The notes: generated from the sequence alone by a model not told the origin. A DNA stretch of 64,000 bases from Acinetobacter cumulans (GCF_003024525.3 NZ_CP035934.2:2294001-2358000); one strand, 5' to 3'; numbered from the stretch's first letter, positions 37,809-47,453 are shown. Numbers and translations are program-made.

Positions 37809-38744
37809 TTATGGATCTAAACGCTTTTGCAAAGCAGCGACATTTTTTTGCAACATTTTTTCTTTTTGCTTTTGCTTAAATACATGCACTGTACCTTCCA
37901 CCATTAATAACAATACCGCGCACCAAATTGGAATATAAGTGAGCCATTCATTGGCTTCAATACGCTCACCCAAAACTAAAGAGGCAAAAGCCAATAAAAT
38001 TGGCTCTAAATAACTAAGTAAACCAAAGATGACAAATGGCAACATGCGACTGGCTAAAATATAACTCCCTAAACCAAAGGCACTTAATAAGCCCAGACCA
38101 ATAACTGCAAAAATTAAATGTGGAAACTGTGCAATTAAAGGAACACTATCGCTATAGAAAAAGCCTAGATAAATGGCCACAGGAATAATCAGCAGTAAGT
38201 CCCACCAAAAACCACCTAAGTGATCTGTTTTATAAACACGGCGCAAAAAGAAATATAAAGGATAAGCCAAAGCAACATAAATAGTTTCCCAAGCAATACT
38301 ACCAATTCGCCATATTTCGTGCCCTACACCTAATACAGCTAAAAACACTGCGGCCCACTGCCAATTTGTCAGCTTTTCTTTACATAAAATACAGCCTACT
38401 AGCACCATAACCAAAGGCAATAAAAAATAGCCCAAGGATACTTGCAGGCCTCGCCCATTAATAGGACCCCACAAAAACAACCACAATTGAGTGGTACACA
38501 ATAAAGAACTCACAATGAGCCAAATCAACAGCGCAGGCTGTTGCACGATTCGTTTAAAGATTGCTGTAACGTGTTTTAAATCACCTGAATACCACATAAA
38601 CAGCGTTAAAAATGGCGATGTGGCCAACATACGCCAAGCAAAAGTTTGCTCACTATCCAAGGGCTGTAAAAACTGAGTATAGAAATACAACACACCAAAA
38701 GTGACAGATGCCAAAACAGACAATGCAACGCCTTTATACATCAT
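37809..38744 (-). CDS. RarD-like EamA-family transporter
   Basis: A 311-residue inner-membrane protein with ten predicted helices, two EamA repeats of five, of the RarD subfamily. The features are YKGVALSVLASVTFGVLYFY at the start, FLWGPINGRGLQVSLGYFLLPL in the middle and LSYLEPILLAFASLVLGERI near the end. E. coli RarD was linked to chloramphenicol sensitivity, but its substrate is not defined. Two adjacent ATGs exist (38744, 38741), and a weak AGG lies near. It is downstream of the lipocalin gene but separated by a terminator. Confidence 0.87.
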   Translation of the reverse strand: MMYKGVALSVLASVTFGVLYFYTQFLQPLDSEQTFAWRMLATSPFLTLFMWYSGDLKHVTAIFKRIVQQPALLIWLIVSSLLCTTQLWLFLWGPINGRGLQVSLGYFLLPLVMVLVGCILCKEKLTNWQWAAVFLAVLGVGHEIWRIGSIAWETIYVALAYPLYFFLRRVYKTDHLGGFWWDLLLIIPVAIYLGFFYSDSVPLIAQFPHLIFAVIGLGLLSAFGLGSYILASRMLPFVIFGLLSYLEPILLAFASLVLGERIEANEWLTYIPIWCAVLLLMVEGTVHVFKQKQKEKMLQKNVAALQKRLDP

Positions 38745-38823
38745 TCACCTCAAACAACCTCTGGATTATGCATATTCAAATGAACAGCAGACAGTATCTA
38801 TATAGTGGATGATTCTAGCAAAT

Positions 38824-38853
38824 AAAAAAACCATGCTTAAGCATGGTTTTTTT
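38824..38853 (-). terminator. Rho-independent terminator after the lipocalin gene
   Basis: AACCATGC/GCATGGTT with TTAA loop, flanked by A7 and T7, so it can work in both directions. Confidence 0.9.
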
Positions 38854-38876
38854 ATCATTTGTTCTATAAGTTAAAA

Positions 38877-39470
38877 TTAGTGCGGTGCTTTTTTACTTTG
38901 TTTGGTATGAATAACATCACTTAAGTCATAGCCAAGACCTTTGGCATAGTCTAAATATTCATTAATCACGTGTTGATCAGGATGTGGCACACGTGATAAC
39001 ACCCATAAATACTTACGGCGTGGCTCGCCCACTAAAACGGTCTGATAGTCTTCGTCAATCTTTAATACCCAATAATCGCCACGACCTACAGGTAACCAAC
39101 GAACGGCATCAGGCAAGAAGCTTACTTTTAATTTACTGTTAAACGGTGCGTTTTGTACAAATGCCTCACCAAGCGATGAGGTCACTTTGCCATCTTTCAT
39201 CACACAGCGATTATCTACTTTGATATTGCCATTTACATTTAAAGTATATACCGCAGTCACATCACGATCGCACTTATTTTGAAAGACCAGTGGTTTACGG
39301 GCCACTTCATACCAAGTGCCCAAATAACGATCAAGCTCAACACGCTCCACCACAGCCAAAGGTTTGGTTTGAGCATAAGCCATAGTGGCAGCCCCTAAGC
39401 CCACCACTACCGCACCACCTACAACAATTTTTGCCAATCTAAAGCCAGCTTTTGGGAGATGATTTATCAT
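38877..39470 (-). CDS. Periplasmic lipocalin (Blc-like, without lipobox)
   Basis: A 197-residue lipocalin that should bind a hydrophobic ligand such as lysophospholipid. The lipocalin signature LDRYLGTWYEVARKP is present, with FQNKC-DRDVTAVYTL, then LKVSFLPD, GDYWVLKIDEDYQTVLVGEP and the closing LWVLSRVP. E. coli Blc is an outer-membrane lipoprotein; here the N-terminus (VVGGAVVVGLGAATMAYA, cleavage after AYA) has no lipobox cysteine, so a soluble periplasmic protein is expected. An AGGAC site precedes the ATG. Two cysteines (NKCDRD, NRCVMK) may pair. Confidence 0.88.
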   Translation of the reverse strand: MINHLPKAGFRLAKIVVGGAVVVGLGAATMAYAQTKPLAVVERVELDRYLGTWYEVARKPLVFQNKCDRDVTAVYTLNVNGNIKVDNRCVMKDGKVTSSLGEAFVQNAPFNSKLKVSFLPDAVRWLPVGRGDYWVLKIDEDYQTVLVGEPRRKYLWVLSRVPHPDQHVINEYLDYAKGLGYDLSDVIHTKQSKKAPH

Positions 39471-39617
39471 AAATAAAGTCCTACGTTTTTATATAAATAG
39501 ATTAAGTTTGATTCAAAAAACATATTTAAGCTCAAATTTTCCTACTTACAATAACGCGTGAAAATCGACCATGTGTCTAAATTATGTAATGATCTACATC
39601 TCCCTAAGAACTAAAAA

Positions 39618-41639
39618 TCATTGTAACAACTGTGATTTTAGGCGCAAAATCTCGTCTCTAAGTCGTGCGGCTTGCTCAAACTGAAGCTCTTTCGAGGCTT
39701 TCAGCATTTCCTTTTCCAACTTAGCCATGTGTTTAGCCAAGAGCTTTGGATCTGACAGCAAATGTTGTTCATCTGCACTTAAAGCTTTCGCTTGCTCATC
39801 AATTTTCGCATCGACTTGATCATCTGTAAGCACTTCACCTGTATCAATTTCTTGCGTCACTTTACGTACTGCACTACGTGGCACAATGCCATGAATTTGG
39901 TTAAATTCGATTTGCTTAGCACGACGTCGGTCTGTTTCGTCTATTGCTTTTTGCATTGAATCCGTGATTCGGTCTGCATATAAAATTGCTTTACCATTTA
40001 AATTACGTGCTGCACGGCCAATGGTTTGAATCAGTGATCGCTCTGAACGCAAGAAGCCTTCTTTATCGGCATCTAAAATGGCCACCAGCGAGACTTCTGG
40101 CATGTCCAAACCTTCACGCAGTAAGTTAATCCCTACAATGGCATCGTAGATGCCAGAACGTAGTTCATGAATAATTTTTGTCCGTTCAACGGTATCGATA
40201 TCTGAATGTAAATAGGCAACTTTCACGCCATATTCTTTTAAATAGGACGTTAAGTCTTCTGCCATGCGTTTGGTCAGTGTAGTCACTAACACGCGTTCAT
40301 TTAATTCTCGACGATTGTTAATTTCAGATAACACATCATCTACCTGTGTCAGCACAGGTCGGATTTCAATGGTTGGATCGACTAAGCCTGTTGGTCGTAC
40401 CACTTGCTCGACAATTTGTTCAGATTTTTCTAATTCATAGCGTGCAGGTGTGGCACTCACATAGATCGTTGCAGGTACTATTCGTTCCCATTCTTCAAAT
40501 TTCATTGGACGATTGTCCAAAGCACTCGGTAAACGGAAACCATAGTTCACTAGGTTTTCTTTACGTGAGCGGTCCCCTTTATACATTGCACCAATCTGTG
40601 GCACCGTCACATGCGATTCATCAATGATTAATAAAGCATCCTCTGGAATATAATCAAACAAGGTCGGTGGAGCTTCTCCGGCAGGACGGCCTGATAAATG
40701 ACGTGAATAGTTTTCAATGCCATTGGTATAACCCAATTGTTGCATCATTTCTAAATCATAACGGGTGCGTTGTTCAATCCGCTGGGCCTCGAGCAATTTA
40801 TCGTTGGCTCTAAAAAAGCCCAAACGTTCGGTGAGTTCTTCGCGAATAGTATCTATGGCACGGCGTAAATTATCTTTTGGCGTCACATAATGGCTTTTTG
40901 GATAAATTGTGATGCGTGGAACTTTGCGTACCATTTTGCCTGTGATCGGGTCGAACCAACGGATCGAATCGACTTCATCATCAAACAACTCAACCCGAAT
41001 TGCATACTGATCCGATTCTGCAGGGAAAATATCTAAAATTTCACCGCGGATACGATAAGTACCACGTAAAAACTCTAGCTCATTGCGGGTATATTGCATT
41101 TCAACTAAACGACGAATGAGATCATCTCGATTCAATCGATCGCCCTGCACAATATGCAATAACATGCTCATATAAGCATTTGGGTCACCCAAACCATAAA
41201 TTGCCGATACTGATGCAACAATAATCGCATCTTTACGCTCTAAGAGCGCTCGCGTTGCCGATAAACGCATTTGATCAATATGATCATTAATTGAAGAATC
41301 TTTTTCGATAAATGTGTCCGATGAAGGCACATAAGCTTCTGGCTGATAGTAGTCATAATAACTGACAAAATATTCCACGGCATTATGCGGAAAGAACGAC
41401 TTGAACTCACCATATAACTGCGCAGCCAACGTTTTATTATGCGCCATAATAATGGTTGGTCGCTGTGTGCGTGCAATCACATTGGCCATGGTATAGGTCT
41501 TACCTGAGCCTGTTACCCCCAATAGCAACTGATCATGCATACCTTGCTCCACCCCTTGCACCAATTTTTCAATGGCTTGTGGCTGGTCACCGGCAGGTTC
41601 AAAATTTGTGACTAATTCAAATGGCTGGGGATCACTCAT
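39618..41639 (-). CDS. uvrB: UvrABC excinuclease subunit B
   Basis: Damage-verification helicase of nucleotide excision repair. The 673-residue product has Walker [16 protein letters not shown] near residues 42-56, the beta-hairpin region [34 protein letters not shown] (Walker B), and helicase motifs [20 protein letters not shown] and QTIGRAARN. The C-terminal UVR motif ([20 protein letters not shown]) binds UvrC. Length matches the E. coli protein (673 aa). Monocistronic; promoter region 41640-41956. Confidence 0.98.
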   Translation of the reverse strand: MSDPQPFELVTNFEPAGDQPQAIEKLVQGVEQGMHDQLLLGVTGSGKTYTMANVIARTQRPTIIMAHNKTLAAQLYGEFKSFFPHNAVEYFVSYYDYYQPEAYVPSSDTFIEKDSSINDHIDQMRLSATRALLERKDAIIVASVSAIYGLGDPNAYMSMLLHIVQGDRLNRDDLIRRLVEMQYTRNELEFLRGTYRIRGEILDIFPAESDQYAIRVELFDDEVDSIRWFDPITGKMVRKVPRITIYPKSHYVTPKDNLRRAIDTIREELTERLGFFRANDKLLEAQRIEQRTRYDLEMMQQLGYTNGIENYSRHLSGRPAGEAPPTLFDYIPEDALLIIDESHVTVPQIGAMYKGDRSRKENLVNYGFRLPSALDNRPMKFEEWERIVPATIYVSATPARYELEKSEQIVEQVVRPTGLVDPTIEIRPVLTQVDDVLSEINNRRELNERVLVTTLTKRMAEDLTSYLKEYGVKVAYLHSDIDTVERTKIIHELRSGIYDAIVGINLLREGLDMPEVSLVAILDADKEGFLRSERSLIQTIGRAARNLNGKAILYADRITDSMQKAIDETDRRRAKQIEFNQIHGIVPRSAVRKVTQEIDTGEVLTDDQVDAKIDEQAKALSADEQHLLSDPKLLAKHMAKLEKEMLKASKELQFEQAARLRDEILRLKSQLLQ

Positions 41640-41956
41640 AGGATTCGGCTTATTCTCGGACTAAACATCAATATCAATTATGAGGGCTAGTTTAAGCGAT
41701 ACAACGTTGCCTTGTAACATTCATGTGTAAAAAGTTCAGCCTTGTATTGAACCATCACAGCAGTCCATTCAATATCACAACGCTTTGATATGTGGCGCAT
41801 GCATGCCTATTTTATTTAGCGGATCAAATGACACCCCATTTTCAGCAAATTTATAGACCTAAATGCCTATAAATCAGAAAAATAATCTGTTCATGACTTG
41901 ACCAAGTCATCAAGCAATTGCACCATGAGATGAAACCACAGCATAAGTGAATACGA
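41640..41956. other. Divergent intergenic region, 317 bp, uvrB / macro-like gene
   Basis: No gene is seen. It carries the promoters for both flanking genes. I see no clear LexA-type CTG-N10-CAG palindrome. Confidence 0.5.
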
Positions 41957-42736
41957 ATGACTTACCATTACCATGACGAAAGTATTGTGAAATCTTTACC
42001 AGAAGATACCATCTTCGTATTCGGCAGCAATTTAGCAGGTCAACATGCTGGTGGTGCTGCACGAACAGCTCAACAGCATTTTGGCGCACTGAAGGGCGTG
42101 GGCCGTGGTTGGTCAGGACAAAGCTTTGCTATTCCAACCATGAATGAACATCTACAACAAATGCCACTCTCACAAATTCAGCACTATGTTGATGACTTTA
42201 AGATTTACACTAAAAATCACCCAAAACAAAAATACTTTTTAACCTCTATCGGCTGCGGTGTTGCGGGTTATACGGTTGAAGAAATCGCACCGATGTTTAA
42301 AGGTATTTCACATAATGTGATTTTCCCTGCGTCTTTTCGTGCTTTTGTTGAGCGCCCACTCCCTAAACTTAGCAAAAAACTCCTGCATACAATCTTCCGT
42401 GATTCCGTGATTTTCGCTCCTGTAAGTGACGAACTAATTGATGTCTTAGCACTGACAGACAATGAAAAAAGCTTGGCCAGAATTTTGCTCAATACGCAAA
42501 TGTATCCTACTGACAGTAATGGTCGTGATCGTGTATTTGAAATCGCAGATATTTTGCATAACTTAAACGGCAAAATTTTCGAATTTCAAAGTAATTCCGA
42601 AGGCCCAATGATTTTTGGTGGCGTCATTTTGTCGTTATTGGAGCTGTACAATATTAACGAAAAAGATTTTGCCGATATTTGGTTAGGAGAGCGTGAAATC
42701 ATGCCGCCAAAGCCCGCCCATAAAGCAAAAAAATAG
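41957..42736 (+). CDS. Macro-domain-like protein with C-terminal extension
   Basis: A 259-residue cytoplasmic protein. The N-terminal about 130 residues carry the pattern IFVFGSNLAGQHAGGAARTA (residues 19-38), GVGRGWSGQSFAIPT and YFLTSIGCGVAGYTVEEIAP. These occur in a group of phage and bacterial proteins with a nucleotide-binding, macro-like fold, which often deal with ADP-ribose or related nucleotides; activity here is unproven. The C-terminal about 120 residues (from FAPVSDELIDVLALTDNEKS) have no assigned family and end in a basic tail KPAHKAKK. Monocistronic, with its own terminator. Confidence 0.75.
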   Translation: MTYHYHDESIVKSLPEDTIFVFGSNLAGQHAGGAARTAQQHFGALKGVGRGWSGQSFAIPTMNEHLQQMPLSQIQHYVDDFKIYTKNHPKQKYFLTSIGCGVAGYTVEEIAPMFKGISHNVIFPASFRAFVERPLPKLSKKLLHTIFRDSVIFAPVSDELIDVLALTDNEKSLARILLNTQMYPTDSNGRDRVFEIADILHNLNGKIFEFQSNSEGPMIFGGVILSLLELYNINEKDFADIWLGEREIMPPKPAHKAKK

Positions 42737-42741
42737 ATCAA

Positions 42742-42770
42742 AAAAAGCCAATCTCACCGATTGGCTTTTT
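42742..42770 (+). terminator. Rho-independent terminator after the macro-like gene
   Basis: AAAAAGCCAATC/GATTGGCTTTTT with TCACC loop. Confidence 0.92.
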
Positions 42771-42862
42771 CGTAATTTTCAGTTATTTTTGTGACTTGAA
42801 GCACACTTTAAAATAATACATTTCAAGCCAAAGCCTGAAGTCCATCTGCTCTCGAGTTCATC

Positions 42863-44302
42863 ATGATTCATCAAGACAATGCTATTTTTAATATGTCACC
42901 CATTCCACTTTGGTTGGAAGACTTTAGCGCAGTCAAAAAACAGCTACAGCAGTGGCGTGAAGATGGTATTGAAAACTTGGCCGAACATTTGTCACAAAAC
43001 TTAGATTTAGTTCGAGAAAGTGTTAAAAAAATTAAAATATTACACGTCAATTCACAAACATTAGCCCTTTACGAAGCTACTGATTTTGGTCATTTATGTG
43101 CGCATTTGGATCAGATTTTTCAACAAGAAATGTTACACACACATATTGATGAACTGGTACAACTGTGGGAAGGCAAAACGCACTATATCAATACCGCAGT
43201 CAATTACACGATTCATGGCACACGTTTAGATATTCAACTCCGTTGTACAATCCTGCCCGATTATGCAGATGATTGGTCACAAGTATTAATTAGCACAGAA
43301 AATATTACGCCTTACCAAAATGCACGTCGCTTAGAAGAAAAAAACCGCCAATTGGCAGAAGCTCGCTTTATTTACTCCCCAACCTCACTTTGGGTTGAAG
43401 ACTTTAGCCAAATCAAAAAACGCTTAGACCAATTACGTCATATTGGTATCGAAGACTTCACCACATTTTTAGATGTACACCCTGATTTTATTCAGCAATG
43501 CATCAAAGACATTATCATTTTGGATGTGAATCAGGCGACGCTCGATTTGTTTGGTGCACCTGACAAATCCAGTATTTTACAAAATACTCATAAAATTTTT
43601 GCCAAAGAAATGACTCAAACATTTCGTGCCCAGCTGTTAGATTTATGGGCAGGTAAAATTCACCATCAACATGAAGCCATCAACTATGCCCTAGATGGAA
43701 GCATTCGGCATGTGCTCTTACAATTTACCGTTTTTCCGGGCTTTGAAGATTGCTGGAGTACCGTGCAAGTCGCTTTGGTTGATATTACCGCGCGTAAAAA
43801 AGCCGAAAATTATTTAGAATATCTGGGCAAACATGATGCCCTAACCAAGCTCTATAACCGCAGTTTTTATATTGATGAGATCAACCGCTTAGAGCGCAGC
43901 CAGCAACGGCCTGTCTCATGTATTTTTATCGACTTAAATGGTTTAAAAAATATCAATGATCAATTTGGGCATGATGCAGGTGATGAACAACTACGCCGTA
44001 TGGGGCATGTATTAAATCAATTAATACTCAATACCCAATATAGTGCTTCAAGAATTGGAGGAGATGAGTTTGTATTGCTACTGCCAAATGCAGATGAAAC
44101 TTCGTTGCACAGTTGCCTCAACAGCTTGCAAGAACTGATGCATGTCGACAATCAATTCCACTCGAGCCATCCTATCAGTCTTTCGATTGGGCATGCATGC
44201 TCACTAAAAGATGAACGTGTTGAAGACACAATGAAACGAGCAGATGCAGTGATGTATCAGAAAAAGAACGCCTACTATGCAATGCTAAATGCTAAATGCT
44301 AA
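42863..44302 (+). CDS. Diguanylate cyclase with two tandem PAS-like sensor modules
   Basis: A 479-residue protein that should make cyclic di-GMP. The N-terminal about 310 residues hold two copies of the same roughly 140-residue PAS-like module, each beginning with P-x-SLW(L/V)EDFS-x2-KK and ending in an NIT/DIT sequence (copies about 12-150 and 169-310). A GGDEF domain follows from about 315, with the active-site RIGGDEFVLLL at 397-407. The inhibitory RxxD site five residues before GGDEF is absent, so product inhibition is not expected. No membrane helix. The last codons and the stop lie within a 7-bp tandem repeat. Confidence 0.9.
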   Translation: MIHQDNAIFNMSPIPLWLEDFSAVKKQLQQWREDGIENLAEHLSQNLDLVRESVKKIKILHVNSQTLALYEATDFGHLCAHLDQIFQQEMLHTHIDELVQLWEGKTHYINTAVNYTIHGTRLDIQLRCTILPDYADDWSQVLISTENITPYQNARRLEEKNRQLAEARFIYSPTSLWVEDFSQIKKRLDQLRHIGIEDFTTFLDVHPDFIQQCIKDIIILDVNQATLDLFGAPDKSSILQNTHKIFAKEMTQTFRAQLLDLWAGKIHHQHEAINYALDGSIRHVLLQFTVFPGFEDCWSTVQVALVDITARKKAENYLEYLGKHDALTKLYNRSFYIDEINRLERSQQRPVSCIFIDLNGLKNINDQFGHDAGDEQLRRMGHVLNQLILNTQYSASRIGGDEFVLLLPNADETSLHSCLNSLQELMHVDNQFHSSHPISLSIGHACSLKDERVEDTMKRADAVMYQKKNAYYAMLNAKC

Positions 44303-44316
44303 ATGCTAAATGCTAA
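44282..44316. repeat. 7-bp tandem repeat (ATGCTAA)x5 across the diguanylate cyclase stop
   Basis: Five exact ATGCTAA units; the gene's TAA is at 44300-44302 inside the third unit. Every reading frame of the repeat meets a stop within it, so unit gain or loss would alter only the last few residues. Confidence 0.9.
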
Positions 44317-44346
44317 AAAAATTAAACGCTATGAAATGATCAATGT

Positions 44347-44375
44347 AAAAAAACCTGCATAAATGCAGGTTTTTT
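44347..44375. terminator. Bidirectional terminator, diguanylate cyclase / 59-aa gene
   Basis: AAACCTGCAT/ATGCAGGTTT with AA centre, A run before and T run after. Confidence 0.9.
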
Positions 44376-44376
44376 A

Positions 44377-44556
44377 TTAACGCTTGCCCATTGAACGACG
44401 CGTACCACGAGGAGGCATCCAAGTACGGTCGGCATAGTTTTCTGGCTTTGGACGGACTTGATTATGCGCTGAATCTTGTTGTACTTGGTCATCAACAACC
44501 ATAGGAAACGGAAGTTTCGCTATAGCTTTTTTCTTGGGAGGATTTTGGGTGCTCAT
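44377..44556 (-). CDS. Small basic hypothetical protein, 59 aa
   Basis: An open frame of 60 codons (ATG at 44556, TAA at 44379-44377) coding a 59-residue Lys/Arg/Pro-rich protein. It starts MSTQNPPKKKAIAKLPFP, has an acidic-Gln centre (VVDDQVQQDSAH), and ends in WMPPRGTRRSMGKR. It ends immediately before the shared terminator, convergent with the diguanylate cyclase, which supports a real gene. Basic and Pro-rich composition with a WMPPRGTRR tail could suit nucleic acid or ribosome contact, but no function is assigned. The ribosome-binding site is weak. Confidence 0.62.
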   Translation of the reverse strand: MSTQNPPKKKAIAKLPFPMVVDDQVQQDSAHNQVRPKPENYADRTWMPPRGTRRSMGKR

Positions 44557-44915
44557 GTGATTTACTCAATCAATACTGCACATATTGTACAAAAAAAATA
44601 GCTTTCATGCGCTATCCTTTGCACTTGAAACTCAAAAAAGAAAATCAACCTATCTGAGTTGTTGCGCTTTTCGAGTCCTCAAACGAGGATTATAATGACG
44701 CATATTAAGCGTCAGTACATTATAAAATTAAAATGATGCTATTTTTACATTTACATAACTAAACATATAAACCGCAAAAAATACCACATAAATGCGTTGT
44801 TTTAACAGGAGAACTACTTAATCATTCGCTTTAAGAAACAATAAATTAATCACGTTATTTGCATAATGCAAACTTAGAAAAATTATTAGCAATATACGGA
44901 CACGGAGTCCTGACA
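44557..44915. other. Intergenic region, 359 bp, upstream of the OmpW-like gene
   Basis: Contains a small hairpin CCTC/GAGG (44677-44688), a TATAAT-like box at 44691-44696, and an inverted repeat GACGC-N7-GCGTC at 44697-44713 directly after it, which could be a regulator site. No gene is supported. Confidence 0.5.
44697..44713. promoter_or_regulatory. Inverted repeat overlapping a putative promoter of the OmpW-like gene
   Basis: GACGC-ATATTAA-GCGTC immediately downstream of TATAAT (44691-44696), an operator-like position. Inference. Confidence 0.4.
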
Positions 44916-46058
44916 ATGAATAAAACATTATTATGTATCGCCACATCTTGCATGACTTTGCCTATGCTTGCACATGCAGAATCCCCTTACTTTAGCTTCA
45001 AAGATGGCAATGGATTTAAGCGTTTTTCTGTTTCAGTCGGCGCATTGCATGTGATGCCACAAGGTAAAGCACAGCCATTTCAGGTCAATACCATTGTTGA
45101 TGAAGGTACAAAGGCGAAAGTTGGCGACGTATTGGGTAGTTCCGTGGTTGATGCCATTGATACATCGGTCAGTGGCGCCTCAACCAAAAAAACTTTGCTT
45201 TCTACACTGCTCAAAAGTGAAGAAGCCATTCTAAACACAGGAATTACTCAACAAGGTTTAGTGTCATTTAAAGGCACTGATGGCAAACAGTACCTCAAAG
45301 GTAGCGTAGCAGGCGAAGCTGAAATTGATGGCTTATCTGCTTGGAGTAACCCTGGGACAGGTTTAGAAGCCGATAGCGTAACTACACTCGGCATTATGAC
45401 CAACTACTTTTTTACCGATAATCTTTCCTTAGAAATGAAAGCTGGGATTCCGCCTAAGGTCGATTTAAATGGTACAGGTAAAATTTATGCACCGCTCAGC
45501 GGGGTTGCTACACCAAGTAGTGTAGGTTCAATTTTAGGTGATTTACCACTGAAAAAAGACATTGAAATTACAGATTTAGCTGCACATGGTGCTGCCGCTT
45601 CTGCACGTGCATGGACACCTGCTGCTGAGTTGCAATATCACTTTGGTAAAACGGGCGTAAACAAATTCCGCCCTTATGTAGGCGTCGGTGTCATGTATGC
45701 TTATTTTAATGAGCTAGAAATGAACCCACAAATTAAGCAAGATTTGGTTAACGCTGGCCACATGATTGCCAATATTAAAGATGGAAAAGCAGGTGCCGCG
45801 CTTGATGGCAAACCAAGTAGTGCGAATCCTCAAGTCGATTTAGAAGCCTCTAGTGCTTTCGCACCTGTTGCAACTGTTGGTTTTACTTATGACTTTAATG
45901 ACAAATGGTTTGCTGTAGGCTCTGTGTCTTATGCTCATCTAAAAGGTGATACAACAATTACGGTCAGTGATGCAACCAAAGGCGAACTTATTCGCTCTAC
46001 AGCAGATATCGACATTAACCCTATTTTGGCATACGCAGGTGTAGGCATACGCTTCTAA
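44916..46058 (+). CDS. OmpW-family outer-membrane protein, enlarged
   Basis: A 380-residue outer-membrane beta-barrel protein with a signal peptide (MNKTLLCIATSCMTLPMLAHA, the last 20 residues being the hydrophobic core). The OmpW/AlkL-type features are TLGIMTNYFFTDNLSLEMKA, PAAELQYHFG, FRPYVGVGVMYAYF, DFNDKWFAVGSVSYAHL and the C-terminal aromatic NPILAYAGVGIRF required by the BAM complex. E. coli OmpW has 212 residues; the extra roughly 165 lie in the N-terminal and surface-loop regions. Members pass hydrophobic compounds. The ATG at 44916 follows GGAG. Confidence 0.85.
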   Translation: MNKTLLCIATSCMTLPMLAHAESPYFSFKDGNGFKRFSVSVGALHVMPQGKAQPFQVNTIVDEGTKAKVGDVLGSSVVDAIDTSVSGASTKKTLLSTLLKSEEAILNTGITQQGLVSFKGTDGKQYLKGSVAGEAEIDGLSAWSNPGTGLEADSVTTLGIMTNYFFTDNLSLEMKAGIPPKVDLNGTGKIYAPLSGVATPSSVGSILGDLPLKKDIEITDLAAHGAAASARAWTPAAELQYHFGKTGVNKFRPYVGVGVMYAYFNELEMNPQIKQDLVNAGHMIANIKDGKAGAALDGKPSSANPQVDLEASSAFAPVATVGFTYDFNDKWFAVGSVSYAHLKGDTTITVSDATKGELIRSTADIDINPILAYAGVGIRF

Positions 46059-46098
46059 GCTAAATGCCCTTCTGCTCTAATCTAAGTTAGCTCATCAA

Positions 46099-46130
46099 CA
46101 AGACAGCACCTGCTGTCTTGTTTGATTTTT
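46099..46130 (+). terminator. Rho-independent terminator after the OmpW-like gene
   Basis: CAAGACAGC/GCTGTCTTG with ACCT loop (46099-46120), then TTTGATTTTT. Confidence 0.85.
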
Positions 46131-46226
46131 ATGACAAACTCGCATAACAAAATTTTATCATCAGGTGAAATTTAATTAATCCCTTCACACACTGTATTGG
46201 CTTAAAATAACGATATTATTTTCATA

Positions 46227-47453
46227 ATGACCATGCCAATGACAGATACTCGATTTTCCAAGCCTCTGATTTATATGTTAATTGGTAGTGCATTTATTTT
46301 GGCTTTGTCCTTAGGGATTCGCCATGGCTTTGGATTATATTTGGTCCCAATGAGCCATGAATTTGGCTGGGGGCACAATGTTTTTAGCCTTGCGATTGCC
46401 ATGCAAAACCTCATTTGGGGTGCAGTTCAGCCCATTACAGGTGCATTTGCCGACAAATATGGTAGCAAGGTTGTAGTAGCTATTGGTGGCGTACTGTATG
46501 TCATTGGCTTACTCCTTATGGCGATTAGCTCCACTGGGCTTTTGTTAAATCTGAGCGTTGGCTTAATTTTAGGTTTAGCACTCTCAGCAACCTCTTTTCC
46601 TGTTTTATTGTCTGCTGTAGGGCGTGCAGCCCCGCCTGAAAAGCGTAGTCTTGCCATGGGGATTGCCAGTGCAGCGGGTTCATTTGGGCAATTTATTATG
46701 CTTCCATCAACCCTATTGCTATTGCAGCATATCGGTTGGTCAGTGGCTCTGGTGGTCAGTGCCATTTTGGTTGCACTCATTGTTCCTTTGGCTTGGATGC
46801 TTAAAGCACCTATTTATGTCGACCCAAATGCTTCTGCGCAAAGTCCGCATCTGAGCTTAAGCTTTAAACAAATTTTAGTCATTGCAAAACAGCACAAGCC
46901 TTTTTGGTTTCTCTCTTTGGGTTTCTTTGTCTGTGGTTTCCAAGTGGTGTTTATTGGGATCCATTTACCCGGCTATTTAAGCGATCACGGCTACAATGCC
47001 ACCACAGGTACAATCTTTCTGGCCTTGGTTGGGCTATTTAATATTGTAGGCACATACGGCGCAGGCTGGTTAGGTGGCAAATATTCTAAGCCTCATTTGC
47101 TGATGTTGTTATATGGTTTACGGGGTATCGCAATTATCGGGTTTTTATTGTTGCCTTTAAGCACATGGACAATTTATGCCTTTGGTGTCACGATGGGCTT
47201 ATTGTGGTTATCTACAGTCCCTTTAACCAATGGTATTGTGGCCAATATGTTCGGAGTTAAATATTTAACCATGCTCAGCGGTATTGTATTTTTCACCCAT
47301 CAAGTTGGCTCATTTTTTGGCGGTTGGCTGGGTGGCCTGAACCATGACATGACAGGCAACTACAATATGGTGTGGGCTTTTTCCATTCTACTGAGTGTGT
47401 TTGGTGTATTGGTGCATTTCTGGGTTACTGAGGACACTGTCGTTCATGAATAA
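46227..47453 (+). CDS. MFS transporter, monocarboxylate-porter-like
   Basis: A 408-residue MFS protein with twelve predicted helices. The N-terminal half has RHGFGLYLVPMSHEFGW and WGAVQPITGAFADKYGSK (loop 2-3 motif). The second half has YGAGWLGGKYSKPHLL in the matching loop and GLLWLSTVPLTNGIVANMFG. The type resembles the oxalate/formate and monocarboxylate porters; substrate unknown. The last codons overlap by 8 bp with the start of a possible 44-residue membrane microprotein. Confidence 0.87.
   Translation: MTMPMTDTRFSKPLIYMLIGSAFILALSLGIRHGFGLYLVPMSHEFGWGHNVFSLAIAMQNLIWGAVQPITGAFADKYGSKVVVAIGGVLYVIGLLLMAISSTGLLLNLSVGLILGLALSATSFPVLLSAVGRAAPPEKRSLAMGIASAAGSFGQFIMLPSTLLLLQHIGWSVALVVSAILVALIVPLAWMLKAPIYVDPNASAQSPHLSLSFKQILVIAKQHKPFWFLSLGFFVCGFQVVFIGIHLPGYLSDHGYNATTGTIFLALVGLFNIVGTYGAGWLGGKYSKPHLLMLLYGLRGIAIIGFLLLPLSTWTIYAFGVTMGLLWLSTVPLTNGIVANMFGVKYLTMLSGIVFFTHQVGSFFGGWLGGLNHDMTGNYNMVWAFSILLSVFGVLVHFWVTEDTVVHE

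Noticed and set aside
44282..44316. Phase-variable expression through the ATGCTAA repeat
   Set aside because: All three frames stop inside the repeat, so copy-number change would not switch the gene on or off.
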